64,000 nucleotides of DNA from Thermomicrobiales bacterium (GTDB taxonomy: Bacteria; Chloroflexota; Chloroflexia; Thermomicrobiales; UBA6265), in NCBI GenBank assembly GCA_030447415.1, contig JAUJOZ010000013.1, positions 17,025 through 81,024 of the forward strand. Direction: 5' to 3'. Numbering within the stretch: position 1 is the stretch's first letter; each line of letters starts with the position of its first letter. A program made the position numbers and the translations under genes. Shown piece after piece: positions 25,362 to 34,675 of the stretch. The notes below the pieces were generated by a model, which saw nothing but the letters and a program-made list of their open reading frames with translations, was not told the DNA's origin and made no database searches.

Positions 25362-27254
25362 TTACGGCTCGGCGGGGTCGAGCGCCGTACCGGCTACAGT
25401 GGCGGGACCCGGGACGATGGCCGGGTTGACCGCCCCCCATTGCGGCGCGCCGGACTGACGGCGGTCGGCATCAAAGGCGAGCGGCAGGGGCGTGGGGACG
25501 GTTGTCGCGGCGTCGGCACTCGGTGGGATCTCCACCGGGATGAAGACCGAGTCCCGCGGCGGGCTTGCGGCCACGGCGAGGAGGGTGCCTCCGCCCGGCG
25601 CCCAGGTCAGGTGGCGGGAGATGGGATTCGCCAGGACGATCCATGCCCCGTTGCCGTCGTCCCGATCCTGGTCGTCGCCCGACCGGTTCGGCCGGACCAG
25701 CGGCTGGATGCGCAGGGTGGCTTCGCCCGCCACGTACGCGATGCGGCGGCCATCCGGCGACCAGACCGGCATCGTGATCGCTCGGTCCTCGGTGTCGACC
25801 TCGGTCAGCGCGCCGGTTTGGGCATCGAGCAGCGCAACGCGGGCCCGGTCCCGGTCGTACGACATCCCGGGCTCGCGAGTGTAGACGAGCACCCGCTCGT
25901 CGACCGGCGACCAGGCGACGCGCCACGGGTAGGCGACGCGACCGGCGCTGAGGTTGGTGACCGCGCCGGTGGCAAGCGTAACAATGTAAACGTCGCCCGT
26001 GCCGGCGGTCGGAACGGAGCGGTCGACGATCTCGCCCCCCGGACCGACGGGCGCACCGGGACCCTCGGGAGCCGGGTCGGCAGCCGCGTTCGGGAACGAG
26101 ACCGCGGCGTCGGCCGCGGGGACGACGAAGGCGAGCCGGTCGCCGGTGGGCGACCAGGACGGATAGACGGCACCGGACACCCACCTGCTCGACAGATCGG
26201 TCTCGCGTCCTGTGGCGACATCCACCACCCGAACGGAACCGAGGCCCTGCTCCGGTTGGCCGGTCTGAGCCACGGCGGCCTCGCTGCTGTAAGCGATGCG
26301 GCCGCCGTCGGGGCTCCAGACGGGCGCCGCGTAGGGGCGCAGGTCGCTGGCCAGTTCCCGCAGTCCCGTCCCGTCGGCCTTGATCACGAAAAGGCGGATG
26401 CCGGCCACGCCGGTCGGCTCAAACGACGTGAAGGCGACCCGCGCTCGATCGGGGCTCCAGACCGGCCAGGCGGCCGGCACGGCGTCCGTCAGGAGGCGCT
26501 CGTCGCCGCCCTCCGGCGAGACGACGTAGAGCGCGCCGTGGCGCGCGAGGACGAGTGGCGCGTGCGCACGCCGGAGGGCGGCGAGGCGCTCGGCGAGGGT
26601 GGCGTCCTCGGGCGCGGCGGCGGCGAGCGTGGCCAGGGCGCGCTCGGCGGCGAGCCAGTCCCGTCGCGCCTCGGCGGCGCTCGCCTCCTGGGTCAACTCG
26701 GCGGCACGCCGCTCCCGGGCGGCGACAAGCGCGGCCGCAGCCTCCTCGTCGTTGGGAAACTCCCGCACGACGGGGCTAAGGACCGCGATCGCCTCGTCGT
26801 AGCGGCCGGCGGCGAACGCCGCCACCCCGTCGCGGTAGGCGGCCTGATAAGGGGCGAGGGCGACGGCGACCTCGGCGCCGCGCGCCTCGGCGTCCCGGTA
26901 GCCCCCGGCGGCGGCGAACGCCTTGGCCGCGTCCGGATACCGCCCCGCGGCGAGTGCCGTCTCCGCCCGAGCGTACCAGGCGGCGGGCTCCGCCCATTGA
27001 GCTCGAACGTAGCCTGCCGCGACCGCGGCGAGGACGAGGACGGGCATGACATAGAGGGCCGCGACGAGGCAATGGCGACGCGGTAGCGCCGGCGTATCGG
27101 TGGTCATCCGGCCGGGATCGGCAGGCGCCGGGAGTTCGGCTCGGCGGCGGCGCCATCGCGCTCCGCTTGCCTGGACTCCCCGATCGAGCGCCGCGCCGCA
27201 GCCGGCGCAGCGACCCGCGGTCGGATTGAACGTGGCGCAGGCGACGCAGAACAT
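25362..27254 (-). CDS. Zinc-ribbon / membrane / TPR-like / beta-propeller protein, paralogue 2
   Basis: About 630 aa, intact. The zinc ribbon is MFCVACATFNPTAGRCAGCG, the membrane helix is LVAALYVMPVLVLAAVAAGYV (about residue 75), and the TPR-like array runs to LRRAHAPLVLARHGALYVV. At least five PD40 blades follow (VWSPDRARVAFTS, VWSPDGGRIAYSS, SWSPTGDRLAFVV, VWSPDGRRIAYVA), ending GTALDPAEP. Identity with paralogue 1 is obvious by eye along the whole length. About 107 bases separate it from paralogue 1, so the two may be co-transcribed. Confidence 0.8.
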   Translation of the reverse strand: MFCVACATFNPTAGRCAGCGAALDRGVQASGARWRRRRAELPAPADPGRMTTDTPALPRRHCLVAALYVMPVLVLAAVAAGYVRAQWAEPAAWYARAETALAAGRYPDAAKAFAAAGGYRDAEARGAEVAVALAPYQAAYRDGVAAFAAGRYDEAIAVLSPVVREFPNDEEAAAALVAARERRAAELTQEASAAEARRDWLAAERALATLAAAAPEDATLAERLAALRRAHAPLVLARHGALYVVSPEGGDERLLTDAVPAAWPVWSPDRARVAFTSFEPTGVAGIRLFVIKADGTGLRELASDLRPYAAPVWSPDGGRIAYSSEAAVAQTGQPEQGLGSVRVVDVATGRETDLSSRWVSGAVYPSWSPTGDRLAFVVPAADAAVSFPNAAADPAPEGPGAPVGPGGEIVDRSVPTAGTGDVYIVTLATGAVTNLSAGRVAYPWRVAWSPVDERVLVYTREPGMSYDRDRARVALLDAQTGALTEVDTEDRAITMPVWSPDGRRIAYVAGEATLRIQPLVRPNRSGDDQDRDDGNGAWIVLANPISRHLTWAPGGGTLLAVAASPPRDSVFIPVEIPPSADAATTVPTPLPLAFDADRRQSGAPQWGAVNPAIVPGPATVAGTALDPAEP

Positions 27255-27281
27255 GGCCGGCCTCGTCGGGGTTGGAGTGTG

Positions 27282-27406
27282 GGTGCGAGGTGTTGGATGC
27301 GGGGTGCGGGGACGAAGGCAGTCAGCGACGGCGTCCACGGGCAACGTTCACCATGCTATCACCTCTGCCGTACGCTCCCGGCACCCCGCATCCAACACCT
27401 CGCACC
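27282..27406. repeat. 26-bp perfect inverted repeat with 73-bp loop
   Basis: The arm 27282-27307 (core GGTGTTGGATGCGGGGTGC) is the exact reverse complement of 27381-27406. It lies between the start of paralogue 2 and the end of the methyltransferase. Similar GCACCCGACACCC stretches occur near 52408. It is too long and symmetrical for chance and could be a terminator-like cruciform or a small mobile repeat. Confidence 0.75.
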
Positions 27407-27420
27407 GCGCACCCGGACCT

Positions 27421-28185
27421 TCATTTCGGTCGGCGTCCCGCCAGGTTCAGCCGCCAGTAGTCGAGCGCAAACGGGGGGGGTGTCGCCGGCGGCCTCAGCC
27501 GTGAGGGTGTCGAGGAAGGTGTCGCGTTGCGTCGCGTCCGGCAGGCGGGCGAGGTGAGCGCCGAAGATGACGCTAGCGAGGAAGGCGCGGTAGGCGGACG
27601 CGTCGGGCAGGGTTGTGGGTGCCGCCTCCAGCCCGGTCTCGACCTCGACGAAGCCCGCGGCGCGCAGCCGGTCGGCGGTGAGCATGGGGTCGGCGAACTC
27701 CCATGGCCCGGACCACCCGGCGAAGGCCGGGGCGAACGGCGGGGCCGCCATCACGGTGGCGGCGCGCGCCAGCAGGCGTGCCAGGTTCGGGCCGCCACCG
27801 CACTGGGCGACTAGCCGGCCCAGTGGAACGTGGCGGTGCTGAATACCGCATCGACGGGGTTGGGCAGGATCAGCGTCTGAAGATCGGCCCGGACAAAGGC
27901 AACGCGATCGCCGAACCGGGGCGCGAGGTGCTCGCGGGCGACGCGAAGCATCTCGGCCGAGGCGTCGACGGCGACGACGCGGCCCCGTGGCAGGAACTCC
28001 AGCAGCTCGGCGGTCAGGCGACCGGTACCGCAGCCGGCGTCGAGCACCGTCTCGTCTCCCCGTAGCGGCAACCGGGCCAGGACCCGTCGACCCCAGGTGA
28101 CGTGCGGGTCGGCGAGCTGATGGTACGTGTCGGCGTCCCACTCGACGGCGGAGGGCTGACTTCGCTCGGAAGGCGGAGGGGACAC
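27421..28185 (-). CDS. Class I SAM-dependent methyltransferase (trans-aconitate methyltransferase-like), broken frame
   Basis: Motif I is VLDAGCGTGRLTAELLEFLP and post-I is VVAVDASAEMLRVARE; WDADTYHQLADPHVTWGRRVL is the usual N-terminus of the trans-aconitate/UbiE-like group. The frame breaks after FSTATFHW (about 27815), where a short piece (expected DH..LF..L...LRPG) seems deleted. It then continues GRLVAQCGGGPNLARLL in another frame. A G8 run at 27473-27480 should be G7: with seven, the protein ends FALDYWRLNLAGRRPK at 27421. The start is uncertain (GTG 28185 chosen) because the frame is open back into the propeller gene upstream. Confidence 0.65.
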
Positions 28186-28299
28186 CGCTACGCTCCAGAC
28201 ATAAAAGGAGGATAGTTCGGGGCGCCGCGTCCTCGGTCGCCGGAGCCCTGCGGTTACCGAGGTCGGAACTCGGGCGAGGCCGGGGGCTCCCACCCGCCA

Positions 28300-30045
28300 T
28301 CCATTCCCTGGGCTGCCGTCGGTGCCCGGGTCGAGCGCGGTGCCGGCGACGGAGGGCGCGGTGGGCGGGTCCCCTGGATTGATGGGGCTCCACTGGGGTG
28401 GCCCGTATGGGGAATGGGCGTCGTACGCGATCTGGAGGGGAACCTGGTCGCCGGCTTCGGCCAGCGGGATGATGGACGACGCTTGCTTCGGGTCCGCCGC
28501 CACGGCGAGGAGCGAGCCGCCGTCAGGCGACCAGGCGAGGAAGCCGCTCAGTGGGCTCTCCACCGCGATCCACGCCTCCCCGCGGCCCCGCCCACGCACA
28601 TGCACGGTCGAGTCTCCTTCGACGTAGGCGAAGCGGGCACCGTCCGGACTCCAGACCGGCGGCCGCACGTCATGCCCCCCGTCGGGACGACGCTGAGGGC
28701 ACCGGTCCGGGCGTCGAGGAGATGGATTCCGAGGTCGGTCGGCTGGTAGAGGGACTCGGCGAACAGCGTGTAGACCAGGAGGCGATCGTCGGTCGGTGAC
28801 CAGTCCACCCGCCAGGCGTCGGGCACGCGCGGCCACGGGTCAGGTTCGTCACTTGGCCGGTGGCGAGGGCGACGACGGAGATGTCGCCCCGGGCGGCGGT
28901 CGCGGACTGCCCCCGCCGCCGGTCCTTGGTCACGAAGGCGAGCCGATCGCCGGTCGGGGACCAGGATGGAGAAAACGCGAGGCGCGACCCGGCGGTCGGC
29001 AGGTCAGTCGTCCGCCCGCTCGCCAACTCGACGAGGCGGATGCCGATGGTCCCGAACTCCTGGCTGCCGTCCCAGTTGGCGAAGCTCACGTAGGCGAGGC
29101 GGGTGCCGTCCGGGCTCCAGACCGGGGGGTCTGGTAGGACACCCAGTCGTCGAGTCGCGTCAGGCCCGTGCCATCGGCGTTGACGACGAAGAGGCGGGTG
29201 TTGGCGGCGGGATCGCTGAAGTCGACGGAGACAAAGGCGATGCGGCCGCGGTCGGGGCTCCAGACCGGCCAGGCCGCCGGCACCTGGTCAACGAGGATTC
29301 GCTCGTCGGCACCGTCCGGCCCGACGAGGTAGAGGGCACGGTCGCGGACGAAGACGAGTGGGGCGTGGGCACGCCGCAGTCCATCCAGGCGCTCGGCGAG
29401 GGCCGCATCGTCCGGCTCGACCGCCGCCAGGGTGGCGAGCGCGCGCTCGGCGGCGAGCCAGTCGCCGCGGGTCTCGGCGGCGTCGGCCTGACGCCGCAGC
29501 TCCGCGGCGCGGCCGACGCGAGCGGCGGCGAGCAGCGCGGCGGCGTCCTCGTAGCCCGGTAGATCGCGGGCGACGGGCAGGAGGGCGGCAATAGCACCGT
29601 CGTAGCGCCCGGCGGCCAGCGCCTCGACGCCGTCGAGGTAAGTGGCGCGGTAAGGGGCGAGGGCGGCGAGGGCCGCAGCGTGGCGGGCCTCGGCATCGCG
29701 GTAGCTGCCCACGTCGGCAAACGCCGCGGCCGCGGTGGCATGGTCACCGGCGGCCGCCGCCGCCTCGGCGCGGGCGCGGCGCGCCGCCCGGTCGGCCCGG
29801 TCGGCACGGTAGCGCCCAGCGCCGACAGCGCCGGTGGTGAAAAGCGCGAGCACCGGCACCAGGTAGAGAACGCGGAGGAGACGGCGGCGGGGGCCAACGC
29901 GCGCCGCCCGCCACCAGCGTCGGGCGGCCCCCCGCTCGAGGCCGCCGGTTCGCCCTCCACCGTCACGCCCACCGAGCCCAGCCCCGCAGGCGGCGCATCG
30001 GGAAGCGGCGGCGGGGTTAGGGGCGGCGCAGGCGGTGCAGAACAT
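28300..30045 (-). CDS. Zinc-ribbon / membrane / TPR-like / beta-propeller protein, paralogue 3 (three frameshifts)
   Basis: It starts MFCTACAAPNPAAASRC at 30045; the membrane helix is VLYLVPVLALFTTGAVGAG, then the TPR-like array, then PD40 blades. Three one-base shifts break it: at 29124-29129 (G6 where seven give TPPVWSPDG), near 28830, and at 28675-28680 (C6 where seven give GGHDVRPPVWSPDG). The blades match the paralogues once corrected. The last frame has no stop at the family end GTALDPG and runs on into the methyltransferase. Whether that is a fusion or a miscalled stop is unresolved; the end given is where the paralogues end. Confidence 0.65.
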
Positions 30046-30136
30046 AGGCGACCTCGCGCGCGGCCGGACGAGGCCCCTATGCTAGCACGGGGTCGGGGAG
30101 CGAAACCGGGGCGGGCATCCAGGAGCGGCGGGGCAG

Positions 30137-30436
30137 ATGCGACGGCGACCGGAGCACGCGGATCGGAGAGGCGTGACGAACGAGGAGCGGGAGCGTCTCG
30201 CCGGCTGCCTGCTGGCCGGGGCGATCCTCGTCGCGCCCTTCCTGGCCCTCCTCTATGACCTCGCCGTCGGCCTGGCGGTGATGGCGCTCGCCCTCGGCGC
30301 CACCGCCGCCGTCGCCGTGCAGGCCGGACGGCTGGCCGAGCCTCCCCTCCGGCGCCGCCTCCTGGCCGCGGCCACGATCAACGGAGCGCTGGCGCTCCTC
30401 GTCGCCGTCGTCCTAGTCGCCCGGCTGACCTCCTGA
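30137..30436 (+). CDS. Small integral membrane protein
   Basis: 99 aa with a charged N-terminus and three hydrophobic helices (LAGCLLAGAILVAPFLALLY, LAVGLAVMALALGATAAVAV, LLAAATINGALALLVAVVLVA). AGGAG lies 11 bases before the ATG; a GTG at 30173 is an alternative start. It is divergent from paralogue 3. No family recognised. Confidence 0.5.
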   Translation: MRRRPEHADRRGVTNEERERLAGCLLAGAILVAPFLALLYDLAVGLAVMALALGATAAVAVQAGRLAEPPLRRRLLAAATINGALALLVAVVLVARLTS

Positions 30437-30629
30437 CCCAGCGGCGGGTGGCAACGGTCCGTAAGGGTCCGCTGCGCAATCGCGCTTGGCGTGAGCGGCC
30501 CCGTGGCGAGACAACCGTCTCCGCATCCCGTGTTCCGATGTACCGCATCAGATGTAAACCGCGTCAGTCGTCACGCCCCGGTGGCAGCCGGCGCGTATCG
30601 AACCGTCACGGCCCTGGAAGGAACTGACC

Positions 30630-31121
30630 ATGGAAGATCGTCGCTTCGACGAGCTGACCCGAACGCTGGCCGCCTCGACGAGCCGGCGGCAGGTGCTCCG
30701 GCGCCTGACCGGAGCCACCGGCGGCGGGGGCCTCGCGCTGGTCGGCGCCGGCATCGGCGATGCCCGCCACCGGCGCCGCGGTCTCGGCCGCCGCTGCCGC
30801 CGCGATGAGCAATGCGCGTCCGGCTTCTGTGACGAGGACACCCGCACCTGCGCCTGTCCAGCTGGAACGACCGCCTGTCACGGCGCCTGCGTGGACGTGA
30901 TGAGCGACCCGGACAACTGCGGTGCGTGCGACCGCTTCTGCGAAAGCGGGGCGTGTCAGAACGGCGAGTGCGTCGATTCGTGTGCGCCGCCCGAGACGAT
31001 CTGCGCCGGCGTCTGCACCGACACGCGCTTCGATTCCAACAACTGCGGCAGCTGTGGCAACGCCTGTCCTCCCGAGGCGTCGAACTGCTGCTATGGCGGC
31101 TGCACCCACAGCTTCTGCTAG
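30630..31121 (+). CDS. Tat-exported cysteine-rich protein
   Basis: 163 aa. The N-terminus MEDRRFDELTRTLAASTSRRQVLRRL followed by a Gly-rich hydrophobic stretch is a Tat-like signal (SRRQVL), common to a secreted-protein family of Thermomicrobia. The mature part has about 20 Cys in repeats of the type CGACDRFC / CGSCGNAC, preceded by ACHGACVDV / ICAGVCTDT. These look like disulphide or metal-binding knots. The TAG stop is directly followed by an IS-end-like GGGCGTGTCCG. Function unknown. Confidence 0.65.
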   Translation: MEDRRFDELTRTLAASTSRRQVLRRLTGATGGGGLALVGAGIGDARHRRRGLGRRCRRDEQCASGFCDEDTRTCACPAGTTACHGACVDVMSDPDNCGACDRFCESGACQNGECVDSCAPPETICAGVCTDTRFDSNNCGSCGNACPPEASNCCYGGCTHSFC

Positions 31122-31161
31122 GGCGTGTCCGCCGACCCAGCGCCGACGGGTCCCCCGTGGC

Positions 31162-31977
31162 TCACTGGCTGTGGACCGGCCGGTCGTGGATGCGTAGCTT
31201 CCAGCGGACCGAGAGTTGGTTGTTGGTGAGGAGGTAGTCGATGGTCCGGCGGCCGTAGATGAAGCCGTACGTCTCGACCGCCTCCCGCACCGACCCGTAG
31301 TCGCCCTCCACGAAGACGTCCCGATGCGCGAACCCCAGCGCGGTCATGTAGGCGTGCACGCGCCCGTTGATGCGCTCGTGCACCCGCTTGGCCTCGCCCG
31401 GTCCGGACTGGAGGACCGGGGTCGGCTCGCCCATCTCCCACCCCGGCGCGCCCCCGACGGCGACGACGGAGCCGCCCGGTCGGACGATGCGGTCGCAGTC
31501 TGCGAGGAACTGCTCGCCCAGCCGCCGGCCACGCTCCCCCGCGTCCACGAACCAGAACGGGAAGCCCGCGAAGCTCACGATGAGGTCCGCCGAGTGCGGC
31601 GCGAAGGGCATGTGCTCGACGGCACCCCGGACGAAGGCGACGTTGCGCAGGCGAAGCGAGCGAAGGCGCTCCACGGCGAACGCCCGCATCGGGTCCCAGG
31701 GTTCGAGGCCGACGACGAACCGAGCGTGCTTGGCTAATTCGAAGGTCGATCTTCCCGTGCCCGAGCCGACGTCGAGCAGGACCTTACCGGCGAAACCAAA
31801 CATCTCGTGGACGGCGGCGACCGTCTGCCCCGTGTTGGCGGCGAAGCGGTCGTAGACGTCGGGGAACTCCAGGTAGAAGCGGTTCCCAGTCCCCTTCGAT
31901 GGTCTCAGGTCTGGTGCCGCTCCCCATAGGTCATCAGCCCTGGTCGTCACGGGTCCAAAGGGACGGCTGTGCACCAC
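31162..31977 (-). CDS. Class I SAM-dependent methyltransferase
   Basis: 271 aa. Motif I is LLDVGSGTGRSTFELAKHA and post-I is VVGLEPWDPMRAFA; a catalytic-face region FVRGAVEHMPFAPHSADLIVSFAG and RIVRPGGSVVAVGGAPGWE complete the fold. The C-terminal EGDYGSVREAVETYGFIYG, TIDYLLTNN is as in unassigned bacterial methyltransferases. Several starts are possible; the ORF start at 31977 may be upstream of the true one. The substrate is unknown. Confidence 0.75.
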   Translation of the reverse strand: MVHSRPFGPVTTRADDLWGAAPDLRPSKGTGNRFYLEFPDVYDRFAANTGQTVAAVHEMFGFAGKVLLDVGSGTGRSTFELAKHARFVVGLEPWDPMRAFAVERLRSLRLRNVAFVRGAVEHMPFAPHSADLIVSFAGFPFWFVDAGERGRRLGEQFLADCDRIVRPGGSVVAVGGAPGWEMGEPTPVLQSGPGEAKRVHERINGRVHAYMTALGFAHRDVFVEGDYGSVREAVETYGFIYGRRTIDYLLTNNQLSVRWKLRIHDRPVHSQ

Positions 31978-31992
31978 CGCCGCGCCATCCTA

Positions 31993-32055
31993 GGGCGTGT
32001 GCCGCAGAACCGCTATCCGAAACCGAACGCGCGGCGCGGGTTTGCGGACACACCC
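31993..32055. repeat. 63-bp MITE-like element with imperfect terminal inverted repeats
   Basis: The left end GGGCGTGTGCCGCAGAACCGC and right end GCGGGTTTGCGGACACACCC (32036-32055) are imperfect inverted copies. The flanks CTA and TGA fit a T-N-A target. Solo copies of the end sequence occur at 31121 and 35174. It looks like a deletion remnant of an IS5-type element. Confidence 0.5.
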
Positions 32056-32145
32056 TGAGTTCCACGCGGTGATCACGGCCACCAGAGGCGCGGCCCCGGG
32101 CTATCGACTCGGAGCCGTACCGTCGGCCTCATCCTGGTCCGCCTG

Positions 32146-32685
32146 TCAGACCCGCAGCGTGGCTGCCGCCTGTCCCGTTCGCTGTTTCTGCATCCAGACG
32201 CCGTGACGGCCACGGCCGTAGTAGTCCTTGGCGTGGCCGACCGGGCCGTAGCCTTCGCTCCGGTAGAGCGCCTGGGCGGCGGCGTTGTCCTCCTCGACCA
32301 TCAGTAGGACATTGCCCCGCGGCAGCGCCGCCTCCAGTGCCCGTAGTAGCCCGGCGCCGATCCCCTGGCGCCGGGCTTCGGGGTCGACCGCGAGGTTGAT
32401 CACCCGCGTGTCAGCCTCCTGGCGGTCGCCGATCGCGCAGCCAAGCACCGCCTCGCCGCGCCGGGCGACGAGGAAGCGGACATGGGGCAGGAGCCACAGC
32501 ACGATGAGGGTCGTCAGCCCGTAGGCCAACGCCGGCCGGAAGGCGCGCCGCTGTAATCTGGCCACCGCCCGCAGGTCCCGGAGCCGGACGGGTTCGATCA
32601 CCAAGGCACGACCGGCAGCCCGCGTCGGCGCGAAGGCCGATGCGGCGATGGGGGCCGGCGGGCGGAGGTCCCGGTCGTGGATCAT
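32146..32685 (-). CDS. GNAT-family acetyltransferase (RimI-like)
   Basis: 179 aa from the ATG at 32685. The C-terminal GNAT core is clear: RVINLAVDPEARRQGIGAGLLRALEAALPRG contains the acetyl-CoA loop RRQGIGAG, followed by LLMVEEDNAAAQALYRSEGY and YYGRGRHGVWMQK, close to the end of RimI-type N-alpha-acetyltransferases. The first ~35 residues are a low-complexity extension. The substrate is unproven. Confidence 0.8.
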   Translation of the reverse strand: MIHDRDLRPPAPIAASAFAPTRAAGRALVIEPVRLRDLRAVARLQRRAFRPALAYGLTTLIVLWLLPHVRFLVARRGEAVLGCAIGDRQEADTRVINLAVDPEARRQGIGAGLLRALEAALPRGNVLLMVEEDNAAAQALYRSEGYGPVGHAKDYYGRGRHGVWMQKQRTGQAAATLRV

Positions 32686-32799
32686 GGGCGACGTGGTCGG
32701 GCGAGCGGCGAGGCAACAGCGGCCGTCACAGGTCGTGCGTTGTCCATGGTACACCAGCGCATCCGCTCCGCTCCGCTCCCGATCCCCGATCACGCCCGC

Positions 32800-33846
32800 T
32801 TACGCCGGGACCGCCTCGATCACACGAAACGAGCTCGCTGTTGGGACGATCCGCGTCAGCGTAAACCCCGCCGCGGCAAAGAGGTCCCGAAACTCGGCAG
32901 GGGTCCGTTCGCGACCCGCGTGCGCCACCAGCATGTGGAGATCGACGAGCAGCGGGTCGGACGGGCCATCGTCGGGCTCGGTCACCAGCTCCACGACGAG
33001 GAGCTTTGCCTGCGCCCCAACCGCCCGCCGGCAGCTCCGGAGGATCGCCAGCGCCCGGTCGTCGTCCCAGTCGTGGAGGACGAACTTGAGGAGGTACGCG
33101 TCGCCGCCCGTCGGGACCCCGGCGAAGAAGTCGCCGCCGACGACCGTGCAGCGCTCCGCGACACCGGCCGCCGCCAGCCGCGCCGACGCGCCCTCCACGA
33201 CGTGCGGCCGATCGAACAGCACCCCGCGCAGGTCGGGATGGGCGCGCAGGATCGCCACGAGGGTGGTGCCCTGCCCACCTCCGACGTCGACGAGGGTGCC
33301 GATCCCCGTGAAGTCGTAGGCGGCCATGGCGGCCGCGCTCGTCTCCGCGCCGGCGCTCATCGCCGCGTTGAAGACGGCGTTGGCCTCCGGGCGCTGAGCC
33401 AGGTAGGCGAAGCGCTCCACGCCGTAGACCCGGCCGAACGCCGCCTCGCCGGTCCGCACGCTGTGCAATAGCTCGCCCCAGGGGGCCCAACTCCACGGTT
33501 CCCCGTACAAGATCGCGACATCGCGCAGCGAGCCGGGCACGTTCGCGCGCAACGGGACGGCGAGCGGCGTCAGCTGCCACCGCCCCTCGGCGTCCGCGCC
33601 GAACACGCCAACGCCCGCCAGCGCCCGCAGCAGGCGGTGAAGCGACGGCGCGTGCGTCGCGGTATCCCGGGCCAGCTCGTCGCTGCACTGGGGGCGCTCC
33701 GCGAGGAGGTCGGCGATGCCCAGCTTGGCGGCGACGTAGATCGCCTGCGAGATGCGATAGCCCGCGATCATCTCCTGCAAGCGGAGGGCGGGCGCCTCGT
33801 CGTTGTCCTCGGCGGGGAGCGTGGACACCGGGAGCCTCCTGGCCAC
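32800..33846 (-). CDS. SAM-dependent O-methyltransferase (hydroxyneurosporene/acetylserotonin type)
   Basis: 348 aa. An N-terminal dimerisation winged helix (MIAGYRISQAIYVAAKLGIADLLAE) precedes the catalytic domain with motif I TLVDVGGGQGTTLVAILRAHP, GVLFDRPHV, GDFFAGVPTGGDAYLLKFVLHDWDD (catalytic His in LHDWDD) and LLVVELVTEPD. The length and motifs are those of class II small-molecule O-methyltransferases acting on phenolic or polyketide hydroxyls. No biosynthetic cluster is adjacent. Confidence 0.87.
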   Translation of the reverse strand: MARRLPVSTLPAEDNDEAPALRLQEMIAGYRISQAIYVAAKLGIADLLAERPQCSDELARDTATHAPSLHRLLRALAGVGVFGADAEGRWQLTPLAVPLRANVPGSLRDVAILYGEPWSWAPWGELLHSVRTGEAAFGRVYGVERFAYLAQRPEANAVFNAAMSAGAETSAAAMAAYDFTGIGTLVDVGGGQGTTLVAILRAHPDLRGVLFDRPHVVEGASARLAAAGVAERCTVVGGDFFAGVPTGGDAYLLKFVLHDWDDDRALAILRSCRRAVGAQAKLLVVELVTEPDDGPSDPLLVDLHMLVAHAGRERTPAEFRDLFAAAGFTLTRIVPTASSFRVIEAVPA

Positions 33847-34116
33847 GTGGCGGACGGGTCAGACGCGAGGGGACTCAGCGGCGCTCGGATCGTCGAGCGT
33901 CGACGCCGACCGGGACGACGGCGAGCGGCATCTGCCCATCCGGGCCGGCCCGGATGCCGAGACAGATCGTTCCCCCGCCGAGCGGCGCGGCTCGACGTCG
34001 ACCGGCGACGGATGCCGCGCCGGGATGGGTCGCCCCTGCCGGCGCGACCGGAATGTTGGTCGGCGTAGGGACGTCGGGCAGTGCCCTGGCTCAGCCGGCG
34101 TTGCCGAGAATCCCCA

Positions 34117-34390
34117 CATCTCTCCGGCGGTGAACGCCCGCAGTGTCTCGCTACGCCGGTTTCCTTGCCCGCCGAGGTGGAGCGTGATCGCCGCCGTCTC
34201 ATCTTCGGGGGCTTCGCCGCTGCTCACGACGTCGTAGCTTCCCAGCGTCCAGAGAACCGTGGTCAAGTTGCCGCCCGCCCGGGCAATCACCTGGCGGGCG
34301 TGCTTGGCCCGCTACACGATGTCGGCGGCTTGGCGGATGCCCTGGTCGGTCCGAATCATCAGGACGACGTCGTGGGGTCCGGCGGGGCTC
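34117..34390 (-). pseudogene. GYD-domain protein remnant with in-frame TAG
   Basis: The minus strand reads RTDQGIRQAADIV-stop-RAKHARQVIARAGGNLTTVLW, then TLGSYDVVSSGEAPEDETAAI and GQGNRRSETLRAFTAGEM. This is the body of a GYD-domain protein, a small ferredoxin-like fold. A TAG at 34312-34314 replaces an expected charged residue, and the usual C-terminus after FTAGEM is lost. It is probably a decayed gene, though the TAG could be a miscall. Confidence 0.55.
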
Positions 34391-34675
34391 CCTGTCCTCC
34401 GGCGCGCGCTGGCGCCGGACGATCCCTGCGCGGCGGCAGGTCGACAGCGGAGGCGGACCCGGTCCACGCCTGGGTTGTCCGGGTATCGAAGAATGCCGGG
34501 GATGCCGCCCAGGCTACACCCGGGGCGCCGGTCGGGCAACCCCCTCCGGACGGGTTCCGCCCCGCGACGACGTTTCGCTCAGGGGGTCGTTCAGTTCACC
34601 GGGCCGCGCCTCGCCGTAAGACAATGTCCCCAGCCGTCTCCGCCGGCCGTCTCCAGTTCTGTCGAGGAGGAAGCG

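Noticed and set aside
25326..27086. A 586-codon open frame on the plus strand
   Set aside because: It is the complement of the beta-propeller paralogue 2. The minus strand shows clear domains and repeats, the plus frame only Arg/Gly-rich shadow sequence.
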